Of a DNA stretch of 64,000 bases, positions 12,755 through 24,796 are shown piece after piece. Made by a program: the position numbers and the translations under genes. The notes below the pieces were generated by a model. The model was not told where the DNA came from. It saw nothing but the letters and a program-made list of their open reading frames with translations, and ran no database searches. Within the stretch, counting starts at the first letter, position 1; each line of letters starts with the position of its first letter. The DNA is from Marsupella aquatica (lineage: Eukaryota > Marchantiophyta): the NCBI GenBank assembly GCA_973895155.1, contig OZ316893.1, positions 17,856,001-17,920,000 of the forward strand. Direction: 5' to 3'.

Positions 12755-13113
12755 TTGTTGTGTGACCCGGACCAAGGTCTCCATTGGTCTATTATGTGAC
12801 ACTAAAAGGTCACAAGCTAGGCCTTGTTAAGGGCAACTAAGTAATGGACATGACTTACCCTGTGACTAATTAAAGTCACATTGCAGTCATGTATCAACAA
12901 GGCAAGACTCATAATGGAGTCACAGATCAGTCACAAATGGGTATCAAGAAAGTCACAATGTCCAGTATCAATAGTGACTTCTATTTTTTGGTCTCAACTT
13001 TTGCAACTCCAAGGGTCACAGCCTGGGTCACGTCACGTGCAGTCACAATGAAGTCACATGAGCCAAAATGAGTCACATATTGCGGTCTCAGAATAGCTCG
13101 GTTTCTTCTAGTG
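12755..13113. mobile_element. CACTA transposon end with subterminal repeat cluster
   Basis: The terminus reads TTCTTCTAGTG at 13103-13113, the complement of a plant CACTA end (CACTAGAAGAAACC). Inside it, roughly 17 copies of GTCACA/TGTGAC in both orientations crowd about 390 bp (12755-13140; a few lie just outside the end). In En/Spm-type CACTA elements, such subterminal arrays bind the TNPA-like protein. I could not find the matching left end, so the element's extent and its 3-bp target duplication are unverified. Confidence 0.6.
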
Positions 13114-13874
13114 ATGTGACACAGACAATGTGTCACTTATCCTTGACCAATTAGTACATTAGGACGTATATAGTCATTTGGATCATATAGTGCAATTAGG
13201 AACAATATGCGTAGTGATTTAGCAATTATGATTGGGCTAGGAATAGGATAGTCAACATAAGTATTGATTAGGATGCGCACTATTATGTCCATTCATTGTA
13301 CCTTGACGGCGGCGGAGTAAACATTTGTTATGGCAAATCACGCTTGGACCAAGGCAGTCACTTCAGCTAGGAGATGGCAGCTACAAGTACTCAACGATGT
13401 CACGTCTGAACTCCCTTGTGAGCATCCATAAGAACCCCTTCGATGGCTTGTCAGCTCATTTCCTACTTTGGGCCTTGCCATTGTTTTTTCCTGCTCCACC
13501 TTCTGTTTGTGCTTACGCTCAGCTACCACTCACAGCGAGACTTGGAGTAGACATCATTTTCTTCAAGGAAAATTGAAAGATAGTATGCATTGTAGCCGAA
13601 TCCGGCCAGCAAGGCACAATAGAAGGTGATAAGTGGAAGCTCTCCACGAGAGAGTGCAAACCTACCCAAAGGAGGAGCAAATGTTGCACAAAGGACAAGC
13701 TCTACCAACGGACAAAGAAGGTTAGTATGACCCTCATCGCTCTCAGATTTTGGACACTATTTGGGGAAGTAGGAGCCAAGCTATCTAAGATGTATTGGTA
13801 TTCTTGCTCCAAGAAGGTTGCTTACAAACAAAGGTATGCTAAGTTGGTGATCAAGGTAGCACAAATCAACTGCA
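13114..13874. other. Spacer between two CACTA-type ends
   Basis: No recognisable gene. Short open frames only. Confidence 0.5.
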
Positions 13875-13930
13875 CACTAGTAGAAATACCCCCTATTTTT
13901 TACCAAACCACTATTGACTAATGTGACAAG
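13875..13930 (+). mobile_element. Second CACTA-type terminus
   Basis: Starts CACTAGTAGAAATACCCC and reaches a TGTGAC motif about 45 bp in, the same spacing as the end at 13113. Its partner end is not identified. Copies of ATGTCA(C/T)TGGCT at 14185-14245 may be subterminal repeats. Confidence 0.5.
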
Positions 13931-15860
13931 GTTATGGAAGTTTAGGGTGTTATCACTACATATGTCTTAAGTATCACTTCTACAAACTATCCACTCATTT
14001 GTTGCGACTCCTTAGCAATGTTGACTTTACCTACTCTTTTCAATCACTCATTGTTCAAGGTACGTTGAAGGTTCATTGTTCATGGTTTAAGGTCGTCCAT
14101 GCACCTCACCAATTGCCAAACATTCAAGCTTTTTATGTGAGAAAGTCTCAAATAGTAGAGGTACCCCATTACAGCCCCTTATATGTCATTGGCTCCTTTA
14201 CATGAGCCCCTTACATGTCACTGGCTCCCTTAATGTCACTGGCTGAGTACGTTAGTACTCTCCACCCTTGTGCGCAGGAGCGAATGTTCAAGGTCTTAGT
14301 CCGCGAAGAGGGTTTAGGGAGGGGAGGGGAGGGGAGGAGGAGCGAGTGAGGTGACTGTGCAAGGGTAGTCGATAGTCGATTGATCGAGGAGAGAACGAAG
14401 GTCCCTGCAAAAACGGTGGGATTTGGTGTGCAGTATGTCAGGATTTCTTCCCGCTACCACTCTAGAGCCTTTAGGAAGGAGGAAGGGTTTACGACCACAC
14501 TTGAAGCGCGACATCAATGATTTCCAGTCGGCTACTAAGTGCATTTGCGAGTGCTCCCCAAAGGCATTGCGGGGGCCTTGCAGGAAGAATTTTAGGGTTG
14601 GAGCATAAGTTTGTGGTGCGGGGGTCCGTCTTCTGCCATCTGCTTTGTAAGTACTTACCTCTTTGCCTTGCGCAACATTGGAATGGAGCTTTGCATGTCT
14701 ACCATCACAATGCTTGCTTGCGGTAGAAAGTGACAATGCAAAATGCGCCCTAGACTTAGTTACTCTTTGCCTTGCGCGGGGCCTTGCGTAGCATTGGAGT
14801 TGAGGTCTATCACGCTGCACTATGGCTCTTGATCCACCTCAATCCGCGAAGCTAAGGTGCGGTAGTCTTTGTGAATCAGCTGGGGTGCAGCGCGGCCAAT
14901 CTTCCTATATTGTCTTCAGGTGCAAAGAATTTCTTATCATCTTCTAATGCCTATACCTGTACATTTATGTTGTTTATCTATCGCTAGTAGGTTTAGTTTT
15001 TGGTAGTCATCTTCATAGCTAATTGATCAAGTGATTGACTGTGGTCTGCTGCTTAGCAAGAGGAGCCGGTTGCTACTTTGTTGACTTCAGCAAAGCTGAT
15101 TTGAGTTGCGGGCATCGTAGTCTCAAACACCTCTACAAAGTTGATCTGCGGTGCCGGTCATCTCTGTCTCTCGGTAGGGTCTAACTGCTGCTATTGCCTT
15201 GCTTTTCTTCTCTTTGATATGCTACGATAGGGCTAAGTTCTACTGGGTTCCCTGAGCTCTACGGGGGTTTTAACAATGTTAGTAAAAAGGAGAAAGTGTT
15301 AAATACACCATAACATCAACTCTTCCTCATTTCTCCAAGATATAAAAGTACATGCCTGGTGGTACATCCAGGTGGTTGGTATAACTGCCTATGAGTTAAT
15401 CACCTAAGTATTAGGGGATTAACATAGTGGTTAGGAGATTAATCCAAGGTTAGGAGACTAAACCCTTTGGGGTTATAACACTCCCCCTTGGGTGTGTCAT
15501 TTTTAGAGGGGAAATGGTACACCCATATTAGGTCTCCTAATGGTTAATCTGGTTTATATATTACTAGATTCTGAATTTTTGATGCTAAGTTTGTGGGGGG
15601 ATGTAACCTCCTTAAAACCTCCCCTACTTTCTTTTGTGGGAGGAAAGAGTATTACCATCCGGTTTTTATTGTCTTAGCCTATGGTTCCATATTGTCTGGT
15701 TAAGTAACAATGTGACAATAGTCATCGTAAGTTGTTTTTCTAATAGTAACATGAGGTAAGTTTGTCATGTCGTGTAGTTGTAGTGCCTGAAACTTCTATC
15801 CTTCGGAACTATCCCATTCGAAGATGTCTTATAGAAGACATCAAGAACCAGATTGAAAAC
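13931..15860. other. No recognisable gene; short local repeats
   Basis: A 168-codon open frame on the minus strand (14314-14820) has no recognisable motif and overlaps duplicated CTTTGCCTTGCGC segments, so I do not call it a gene. At 15360-15530, repeats of TTAGGAGATTAA type and a GTTATAACACTCCCCCTTGG stretch look like decayed LTR-type sequence. Confidence 0.4.
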
Positions 15861-15931
15861 CTGGAGGGAAGACAGAACAAAGATTTAGAAAATCAACCCA
15901 AAACTCAAAGAACTTGTTCCAGAAGGTGATT

Positions 15932-15950
15932 GCTAACGAGGGTCGCTATC
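15932..15950. repeat. Intron palindrome, family M copy 2
   Basis: GCTAACGAGGGTCGCTATC inside intron 15861-15969, an imperfect inverted repeat of the TAGCGA type. Confidence 0.75.
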
Positions 15951-16730
15951 AAAATAAAAGTGAACTTACGTTAAAGTCAATTTTCTCTTTCCATAAAGGA
16001 GCCGGAAGCAGAATTGAGTATGACTGCGCATGCTTGAAAAAACCATGAGCTTGAGCGCACTATATATGGCTGAGGTGTGATTAAAATCATCACTATGAAG
16101 AACAACAAGGAATCCATTATCAGCAAGATACTGTTTGGAGATATTGAAAAAATGTGTTGGGAGGGATTTGTCCCAAACGTTCCACTCTGGAAACGTTTTG
16201 TCAGTAATGAGGGGACAGAGTCTAGTAGGAAGATAGACAAAACCTCAATCAAAACCTGTTCCCAGAAGGGATTTTTTGTCCAAAACTATCGGAGATTCCC
16301 TAAGGCCTCTCGACAAGAGACTCTTCATCCAAATGTCACACTCTCTAACCATGACGGTTTCTTCCTTTGATTGACAATTGACTTGGCTGAGTCAAGAAAA
16401 CTTGACTTGAGAAAAATGTCTATTATCCTCTGCAATAAACTCTATTCCTTTCCTCTCCAAACCAGAGTTTAATCTTGAATCGAATTCGGCCTCCTCATCC
16501 AAGTCAACAAAATTACGTTTCTTCTTTGTTTTCTTGGAGCTCCCCAAATCTGCCACCTTCTTTGACTTTCTTTTCTTACTAGTTTCCTCAAGAGATGCGT
16601 CCTCATCAGCATCTAGATTGGCTTCCTCTCCCGGTTGATTGTGTGAACTCAACAAGCACCTCTTTTCTGAAAAAGCACCGGGAGGTCAGAATGTAAACTT
16701 CAAGAATACATGATTCAAATATAACTTATT

Positions 16731-16749
16731 GATAGCGAGGTTTGCTAGC
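16731..16749. repeat. Intron palindrome, family M copy 2
   Basis: GATAGCGAGGTTTGCTAGC inside the 92-bp intron 16667-16758. Imperfect arms allow G-U pairing if transcribed. Confidence 0.75.
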
Positions 16750-18302
16750 AATACTTACTTGTTCTGAGAGACTGTTGAGAAGCAAAAACCTTTTGAGACT
16801 CTGCCTTTTCAAGAACCCCAACTTTCACTCTTGACTTTTGAGTGCAGTCGACACTCTCACCTTGCCTCAAACATACTTCCTCCATCAAGGCACAAGCCCT
16901 TTCTTCCTTCTCCACTGGACCAAATTTGATCTCAGATAGAATATACAAGTTGGGCTCCTCACCCTTCACAATCTTGGTGTACGTCGATCTTTCCGTTTGG
17001 TCAAAAGCAGTTGACCACTAATCAATATCGAGGTACCAGGGACAATTAAAAACTTCCCAAGCAATAAGGTCTCTTTTGGGGTGAGAAGCATCCACAGGAT
17101 ACATTGAAAAGTAAAGATATGTAACATTTTAGTCTGCATCTAGCCCAACGCTTGCCCACCCAGTAAAACAAAGGGGGTAACACCAAAAATATGAATCACT
17201 ACTAATTTCTCAATCCACAAAGAAACGATAAACATATCGCTTTGCCCTTTGACAAATTACATCAACATCAATTTGTCACCCGACTTGGTTATCCAAATTG
17301 CTTGAAAAAACTTAGATCTCACACAAAATGCATAATCCTTGAAATCATCAAGGATATGCTCCTTTCAAAGATTCAAGATCTTTTTAAGGTGTTGACTCTA
17401 AACAATCCTGAGGAGCACTTAATCCAATCTCATCCAAATAGGCTATCAGCAAATGGTTAGAAATGGATTCAACCAATGACCACATGGACCATGTGTGGCA
17501 CCACTGCTTGGTCTCATTCTCGGAGAATCCCGCTGGATGAAACCATTGCTTCCTCAATTCTGGCTTACACTATGCCTCAATCAATTGACATCGAAGAAGT
17601 GGATCTAGAGTTGAGACAATAGTGTACATTAAAGCCCGATCCAATCCACATCCCAATGTTTGACGTCCTTCTCTCTTCTCCCTTTTGCAATACTCATACA
17701 ACTTTGAGCATTTGGCAAGAAAACTTATGTATTCTGGATTCAAAACAGCTGCTAGTTTATTGCTGCGGATTGACCATTCTTTTAGCTGCGAGGCAAACAT
17801 CCTGTTTCCCCTTCAAAATGCGACAAATCACTCAAGGATGATACTTTTTGTCATTGGGGAACTGCTTAGCAACTATCATCCATAAATATAGACGATGGTT
17901 CCCATCAGAAACCGAAAACATCTTGTCCTTAAGGCACGCAAATTCTGGATTTTTGTCACATTCTGCTAAACCCAAACATCGTCCCAAGTTGCTAGAATAT
18001 CTTCAGTGACCACAATCTCAGCGCCTTCTGCATCACAAATGGGAACATAAAACTTTGCCAACTTGTCAACGTACCCATTCGTCTTGAACTTGGAGACTAG
18101 ATTATCGATAGCTCCTGATTGCACCTGGAGCGACGTCACCAAGTCCATGTTCATAAGTCGACAAAGGGGAATCCTAGGAGGATCTTGCATGTCACCTCTT
18201 TCGTTCAAACCCAAACAAAAGAGAGTGACAAGCAAGCACCTTGGAGAATGCGTCTGGAATTTTGCTGCCTCCCATCAGCACACCATGTGTGTCTTGAGAC
18301 AT

Positions 18303-19466
18303 GACTGGTGTTCTCAGAGTTTTTAGACCTGTGAAAAGAATTTGTCTCTCTGCTGTCGATCGAGTCACTCATCTGCTTGAGTTTGTAGTCTATATAGAGG
18401 AGGCGGAAAAAGAAGTTTGGGAGTGCAGTGAAGAAGAATGATCCATTGGTTCACCAATGGGCTTGATACGGAGTGACCGTCGTTGGGTACGGATGACACC
18501 CCACGTACAAAGACACCGTACCAACATCCGCTCCTCTACTAACCAAGACACGTGAAGTCCAATGGAACGTTTGTAAACAGGATATAATACCGTCATTTGT
18601 TTCTAAACGGGATATAATACTATCATCTATAGCGATAGCAACTGGAATTTGAGATGTGTCATACGATAATAGGAACAATATATACATTAATTAGTGGTAC
18701 CAACGGATTCATTAACAACAATGTTGAGATAATTCCAGATGGTTTAACATAACCTAACCTAAATGCATGAAAGTTTAACATCAAATAAGGAAACTTTTAG
18801 AACACTTAAGGTGAACAGAAAACAATTAAAGTTACCATTTAACGGTAACTTTTGGTAGCAACCCTCAATATCAAAATTATTCCATTTTAAAATCAATGAA
18901 ACTAAACCCAAAACATTGCAAAATTTGTCAATAAACCTCTAGAATTGGATATTGGAAACTATAATTTTTGATAGCAAAGGTCGCTATCAAAACTCGTTAC
19001 CACTTTTTTGGAATTTAGAGTAGATTTTAGTGATATTAGGTTCAATACAAATATTTTTAAGCATAGTTAATGATAGCGATGATCGCTAGCAAAAGTTATC
19101 GTTCTTTATTACCGTTGTATATCTGTTGGCAGATACTATCCGTTACTGACCTTGTAAAAAGACTATAGGGGAATCCGATGGCTATGTACATTTGGTCGGT
19201 CGGTCTTTGGGTTGATTGGTCGGTCTTAGGGTTATTTGGTCGGCCGTCTCTAAAGGTCCGTTAGTTCATTGGTCATGTCGTACTTTGGTCATGTCGTACT
19301 TTGGTCATGTCGTACTTTGGTCAGTCAGTTCTTTGGTTGGTCATCCCTGGAGGGTAGGTCCATATATTGAAGAGTTAATTTTGTTAGGTGTCTATTCCAG
19401 ACACTTGCTGATTCACACTGTCTCGGATTTTGACATTCCTTATTGTTGTCACTCTCATCTTTGGTC
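18303..19466. promoter_or_regulatory. Divergent intergenic region between genes M and T
   Basis: About 1.16 kb separate the start of M copy 2 (minus) from T copy B (plus), the expected place for a shared promoter. It holds a two-copy 30-bp direct repeat (18574-18596 and 18604-18626, TAAACRGGATATAATAC core), palindromes at 18970-18988 and 19072-19090 (TAGCRA...TCGCTA), a TTTGGTCGGTCGG-type run at 19193-19250, and three exact tandem copies of a 16-mer (GGTCATGTCGTACTTT) at 19271-19318. The regulatory role is inferred from position only. Confidence 0.45.
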
Positions 19467-20031
19467 ATGGACGGTTTGCAGAACATGAAGCCCAATAATG
19501 GTAAACTTCCCATTGAAGAGGAAGAGGAGACCACGGAGCAGGAGTCTGAGACGTATGTTTCTATCACTTTGGACATCCAAAATAGGAATAGCCTCCACCA
19601 AGTGAGGGAATGAGTCCAGGGGAGTGGAACATTCCATGGCTCAGGGATGAGCCCACTCTTCCATTCGAAGATCGATTCTTCTTCCATGTTCCTTCCGATC
19701 CAGCCACAGTTTGGCCGCGTCGTCTAGAACTTTGAAAGCACAAGGTGTTGGGATCTCTTGATTTTCAGGACTCTAAATTTGCAAGCGAGAGCAGCCAAAG
19801 GCCTGTCTACAGAGCTCCAAGTAGAGCATTTAGGCATAGGAGGGACCATGGTTTCACACAAGACATATACCGTCGAGGAGCTGGTGTCCCGGATGAAGAA
19901 ATGTCTTCTTCTTTGAATAAGTTTTGTCCAGATCCCGACCAGAAGGAGTGAGATTCATATAAGGATCGATACCTGCAGATTCTATGTCTTTAGTCGGGCA
20001 TAAATTAGGTTAAGATACTAAGACAATTTTG

Positions 20032-20049
20032 GTAGCAATCTTCGCTAAC
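20032..20049. repeat. Palindrome within T copy B, probable intron
   Basis: GTAGCAATCTTCGCTAAC between the 19.6-19.95 kb coding segment and the ORF at 20273. Intron borders here are not resolved. Confidence 0.6.
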
Positions 20050-21751
20050 ATCTAGTGTATGTTTTTTCACGGAATATATAAAGAGTTTTATGCTTGTCTT
20101 CGTGTATAAATTGGACATCCTAATGGATACAAAACAAACGACAAAACATTTAATGCCACAATTATTACCGTTTCAAAATCCGAGAGTTGTTCGAGCTTTC
20201 AACGGACTACAATGAACAATTTAGGAATGAGAAACACCCCTTTCATTCTATGACATTGGCCAAGATTTCCATTTGGACTCTATCTACGTTTTAGAAATGG
20301 CATCCCAAATCAAAATTGTGCGGGAGTCTACTGGAGATGTGATCTTTCTTCCTGTTTTTTCATTGAGTGGAGAGCAAATAGTGAGTGAAACTTATCTCGG
20401 TCAACGACTTGGCTGGGAGGGGTCATTTATCCAAGATGTACTTGGGAGGAGGGAGGATTCCATTGTGAGTCCTGCCCGTATTGAGCCTTCGAGTCTCCAT
20501 AGCATCCAACATTGGAACTTGAAAATTGGATATGTGTACTCTATGGTTACTAAAAATGATCCATCCCCCGAGAGAGTAGAAGCAGACATTGATGTTTGTG
20601 AAATCAAAATAGAGTCTCCAGATAAAGTTTCCCCTATATATCGAGTGAGTGCTTGTGACATGATATTGAGGGTTAAAGGCTCGAGCAAGATATCTTGCTT
20701 TGTCCGTAAGTTCTTGGAGTCGGGCGAGGATGTCAAACATGTTCAATGTCTTCCCAAGGATTACAATGGGGACTCGATATTTGAGCTTCCTCCAGTAGAT
20801 TCATCCACTAAAAGAGGATATGAGTTAAGATACATGGATTGAGAGAATGAATGCTTTCATTGGACCTGAATTATTCTAACTTCTGCAAATGTTTTTCCAA
20901 AAGATTTGTATCAGTTCGTAAAGGTTTGATGCTCTGGGTCAATTGAATGTCAGAATGGGAAGTGTGCATTCTTAGATAAGGGCAAAGGAAGGAATCAAGT
21001 GTCCTAGGCGGGAAGGGCAAAAGGAGACGCATGCACAAGACTGGGGAAGCAGTTTCTCCCGGAGGAATAGTATGTTTTCATTGTGACAAACCACCTGTAT
21101 GTGTGGAGACGTGTCCCGCACTAATGTTTTACATGTACCCACATTCGTCGATGGATAAAGAAAATGTGAGATTCATGTCAAGGCTTGCAATGCATGTCGG
21201 ATACCATGTCCACCCACCGAATAGTATTGTTTCGAGGGAGGCCATGATTGCTGTAGAGTCGGTCATCCGAGACCATCATTTAGTGAACCCCTGGCCACAT
21301 CAGCTCAACTAAAAATTGATGCAACGGAGTCATTGATGGCACACTTGGCCTCGGAGAGTGCCGCTGGGATTTCTGCCTAGGACATTCAGGATATTTGGGG
21401 CTCATTGAGTGCTCTTGTGTCCAAAGAGAAGTTCCGAGCCATCTTGCGGAATGTGAAAATGGAGAATCCCTTGAAAAGTGAGTTTGACTCAATTTGGGAC
21501 ATGCAAAGGAACATTCATTTTCCTTACATCCACAGATTTCTATTCCCTGGTCAAGGCTCAATTACAACTCGAGCTCATGTTTTCAAGATGAGCGTAAAAG
21601 GTCCGGGTTTTGGATTGGATATTCTTCAAAAAATGAAAAAAGGGGGTTCTCTTGAAGGATCATGGGTTAGTTTTGATGTTATGCACCGGATTACTACTGG
21701 CTGGCTCACATTTAGTGCGCACGTTTATGATCATAACATCCGTGCCCTTTG

Positions 21752-22106
21752 TGTTGAGCATAGACGACAATCGCAACGGCAAGCCCATGGACCATTCAAT
21801 GCACAAGAATCGACACACAGAGATACGTGGTTCACCTCCACATGAGGCTACGTCCATGGGAACACACACAAGCTTTATTGCACTCTAGGCCGACCGACCA
21901 TACCAAGCATCCACAACGCAAGCTCTCTGTATCTCTCAACTAGCTCCGTAACAATGAGCCTGAGTTCCCCCTCTCCAAGCAAACACCGCTTGGTTATAGA
22001 GTGTGCACAGCATGACTAACCTAACCAAGTCTGCGACTAAGGTTAGCCTTAACTCATAGTACAATTGTAACTCTAGACCTAAGAGTAAATCCTAACACTC
22101 TACACA
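21752..22106 (-). mobile_element. Solo LTR, Copia-like, inside the T copy B core
   Basis: Read on the minus strand it starts TGTGTAGAGTGTTAGG, contains an AATAAAG polyadenylation-like signal, passes GAACCACGTATCTCTGTG and ends in ...CAACA. These are typical plant Copia LTR features. It interrupts the transposase core between NIRALC and IFTCELKSE, which would otherwise be continuous. A clean 5-bp target duplication is not evident. Confidence 0.65.
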
Positions 22107-22610
22107 ATATTTACTTGTGAGTTGAAGTCTGAATGTTGTGAATCATTGTCTACCGCTCGGAGGTTGATGGTAAGTGTCGCATCCAAAAATGGTTTGCACG
22201 ACATTACCATCCATGGTTTCATGGCATACAATGCCACCGTTGGGTGGAATGCGGTTTGGAATGTATTCTGGCAAGGTCTGTCTAATCCAAAAAAAGAGAG
22301 GTCTGATGCTTTTCATTTTTTCCGATCACTCTGGAGGCATACCTGTGAAGGTATTTTGGAGAAAAATCATGATGAGCATTATGCTTTGTGGGACTGTTTG
22401 AGGAACGCCTCCACGTACGTCAAAGCTTACAGAATTTCTTCAAAGATCAAGAAGTGGTGGCAGTCTGGAAACTATATTCGAGGGAAACTTTGCTATCTAC
22501 AAGGATGGATTTCCTAGTGGGTCGTTTGATGGAGACAGTGGGGGAACTATATCCGGCTGGTATGGTCTTAATCACAAATCTATATTTTATGGCCTGCTCA
22601 TCAAAATACT

Positions 22611-22629
22611 GCAAGCGATCTTTGCTAAC
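22611..22629. repeat. Intron palindrome, T copy B
   Basis: GCAAGCGATCTTTGCTAAC inside intron 22560-22681, at the same intron position as in copies A and C. The 3' arm contains CTAAC, a good plant branch-point sequence, 52 nt before the acceptor. Confidence 0.75.
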
Positions 22630-24248
22630 ATTGGTTGAATCCATTACTTACGTTGATTTATACTGATGTGTTTTGTTTCAGTCGGCTGACGCCCTGGAGT
22701 CTGCAAGAATGCCAAATTGCACTAGTTTGGAAGCTGTCCATGCGAGCTTCCCAACCCAAAAACAAAGTGACTCTAGTGGAGGCTTGCAAAGTTGACTCCA
22801 ATCGTGCTGCCTTCCAAGTTGCCTGCTACATCGGATTTGAGTCTGGTGTGAGTAGAGGTACATGACCAACAATTTTTGAGCTTGCATTTTGCCATGCAAA
22901 TATGGTTGGTTTTGCTTCCGCTCATGAGAAAGCAACCAATTATTTGATGGAAGCTAACGGGAAGTTTGATCTTCTACGGACCGGGCCATTAAATGGTGAT
23001 TTGCAAACAAAATCTACAAAGAGGAAGGGAATTGCAAGTGATAAAATCTTTGATCAGGACTCTCATTGACATGACACGGTTCTTCTTACTTCCCCAGCTA
23101 GGATTGCATCAAGGAGACAACATCTAAACTCTACTGAGTTTAGTCCTAATTATACGAGAGGGCCGCCAACATCAATGAATCGGCCCGAGGGAGCTTCGAT
23201 ACCAGATGTTGTAAATTTATCTGAGAGTGAATTGTTTGAGGTCCTTTGGACTCTTCCCAGACGTGTTGCTACTTGTTCAACTCCTGTTCCGTCCCCCACA
23301 CCTGTAGTCCCACAGCCCAATTCCGATTCAAGTGCTACATTGACATGCCATGAGGTGCGAGTTCCCCAGGGGAGTTGGTATATAGGTAGAATGTCCTCCA
23401 AAGGGGTCGGCCCAAAGTGCTATGGGTTTCTTGGTAGGTCTGCAACTCGAGAGGAATGTCGGAATTCTGTGAAAAAAGTATCGTTACCTGACCCAAGGGG
23501 ACATGTGGCTATTGTTGTTTTTGCTGCACATAGGATTTTTGGCTCAAACGTACCTCAAGTTACTTGGTTTTGTCCAAATAATGTTTGTTCTGGAGGAAAG
23601 CCACGATGTCTCATTGTTTCCTTACCACCAATTCCTGATGTTTTGCCTGTTATGCTATGGACCAATCTTGCTAGTGAGGAAATTACCTTCCTCATTGATA
23701 AAGGCCTTTCCTTGGATTTAGGCATTAAAACTCATCCCTCTGGAAGAGAACATATGCCAAATGTCTCCCCACCATTGAGTGCCCCTTCACCTCTAGATTT
23801 ACAAATTAATGTCAGTACATATTGTGAGATGGTAAACATGAATGACCCGTTGCATCAATTTTCAAGTCAAAATGGGAAGTCAATCCGCATGAGGGTCACT
23901 CTTTTGTTAGAGCATTTTAAATGCATCAAATCATCAGAGGAAGAGCAACTGCGAGTGTTGACGGAGAACATTATCAAGTTTGGAAATGGTTGGGGAAAAA
24001 AAAAAATTGTTGCAACACACAAGACAGATGGAAGGATACCAAAAAGATATTGGGTTCAAGTCTGTTGTTTTCCATCATGCTCCTGTGATGATTTCTTCAA
24101 TCAACACACAAGAGGTCTTTCATATGTTCCGTGCAAACATTTATATTGGGTTTTTTGTTATTTCTTCAATGTTAGTGTTCGAGAAGAAATTTATGTCAGC
24201 CAACCTGCCCTTAGCTTGTCCGAGGTGAGGTATATTTTGAAGATGTAG

Positions 24249-24796
24249 GGAAATGTTGTATTTCATGAAAATGTGATTTTCATGCCTTGCCAAGAATTAT
24301 ATTCGGCTTATTATGAAAGTTTTTTTGACTTCCTTGAATCTATTTTATTGTCCATGTATGGTTAGAGGCTTTACACCATGCCAGGAAACATGAGATTTTT
24401 TTACTGATACGAGCAAAACCTTTCCTCATATCAGGAAAGTTTTACTGTTATCAGCAATGTTTTTACTCACATCAGGAAAAACATTCAAGGAATTGTCATC
24501 CTCCATACTGTTGTGAGCAACACCAATAAAAAAACATTCAAAATTGTCATAAAAGTGGAGTGCCAAGTCTCTCCAACCACTTAAAAGAGTGTTCAAAACC
24601 AATTTTTATAAAAAAATGGGGCATTGCCCTAACCTCAAAAGGCAAATTTTGAGCAAAATATGTAAACAATACTAGCGCCAAGCGCTAGCAATGATCCAAC
24701 CCTATTTTACAAAACCAAACATTGTCTAATACACTCATTCTCAATAAGCTTCTGTATATGATAATGCCGTTGGAAACCGACAAAGTACTGACCAAT
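24249..24796. other. Spacer between T copies B and C
   Basis: AT-rich, no gene seen. Short repeats of ATCAGGAAA/ATCAGCAA type lie at 24370-24480. A strong palindrome, CTAGCGCCAAGCGCTAGC, lies at 24672-24689 and matches the CAGGCGC type used by copy C and M copy 1. Confidence 0.6.

Larger units (their letters stand above)
15861..18302 (-). pseudogene. Family M copy 2: ParB-like/DNA methyltransferase-like protein
   Basis: Minus-strand homologue of copy 1 (47487-51779). A possible ATG is at 18302. The ParB-like part begins PPRIPLCRLMNMDLV and reaches SDGNHRLYLWM near 17905 (ParB/Srx box, DGNHRL). A deletion then removes the region around copy 1's first intron. The helical middle follows (KEWSIRSNKLAAVLNPEY, ALMYTIVSTLDPLL), then the conserved NCPWYLDID and EEPNLYILSEIK, and a Lys-rich linker (KKRKSKK, KKTKKKR). 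The methyltransferase-like region at about 16020-16250 reads GFVYLPT, WNVWDKSLPTHFF and LADNGFLVVLHSDDF. Two introns are well delimited: 16667-16758 and 15861-15969. TGA codons (after KKYHP and before GFVYLPT) and frameshifts mark it as a pseudogene. Motif I and the tail are missing downstream. Confidence 0.7.
19467..24248 (+). pseudogene. Family T copy B: MULE-like transposase with WRKY/GCM-like and SWIM fingers
   Basis: The most complete copy. In order: an acidic N-terminus from ATG 19467 with GEWNIPWL at about 19621 in a second frame; an ORF at 20273-20842; a Cys/His cluster at 20950-21250 (CQNGKC, CFHCDKPPVC, HVGYHVHPP) resembling the WRKY/GCM zinc fold common in MULE transposases; a DDE-like core at 21405-22500 (GSWVSFDVMHRIT, ITIHGFMA-NA--GWNAV, KERSDAFHF), split by a solo LTR at 21752-22106; YLQGWIS and a 122-bp intron (22560-22681); and a long last exon ending in a SWIM finger (CSCDD ... 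PCKHLYWVF). Lesions are stops after YELRYMD and at 21310, TGA codons at about 22862 and 23066, and a frameshift near 22760. It lies head-to-head with M copy 2. A transposition role is inferred from domain order. Confidence 0.68.

Noticed and set aside
14314-14820. A 168-codon minus-strand ORF as a gene
   Set aside because: No recognised motif, Arg/Pro-rich composition, and it overlaps local duplications. Probably a chance frame.
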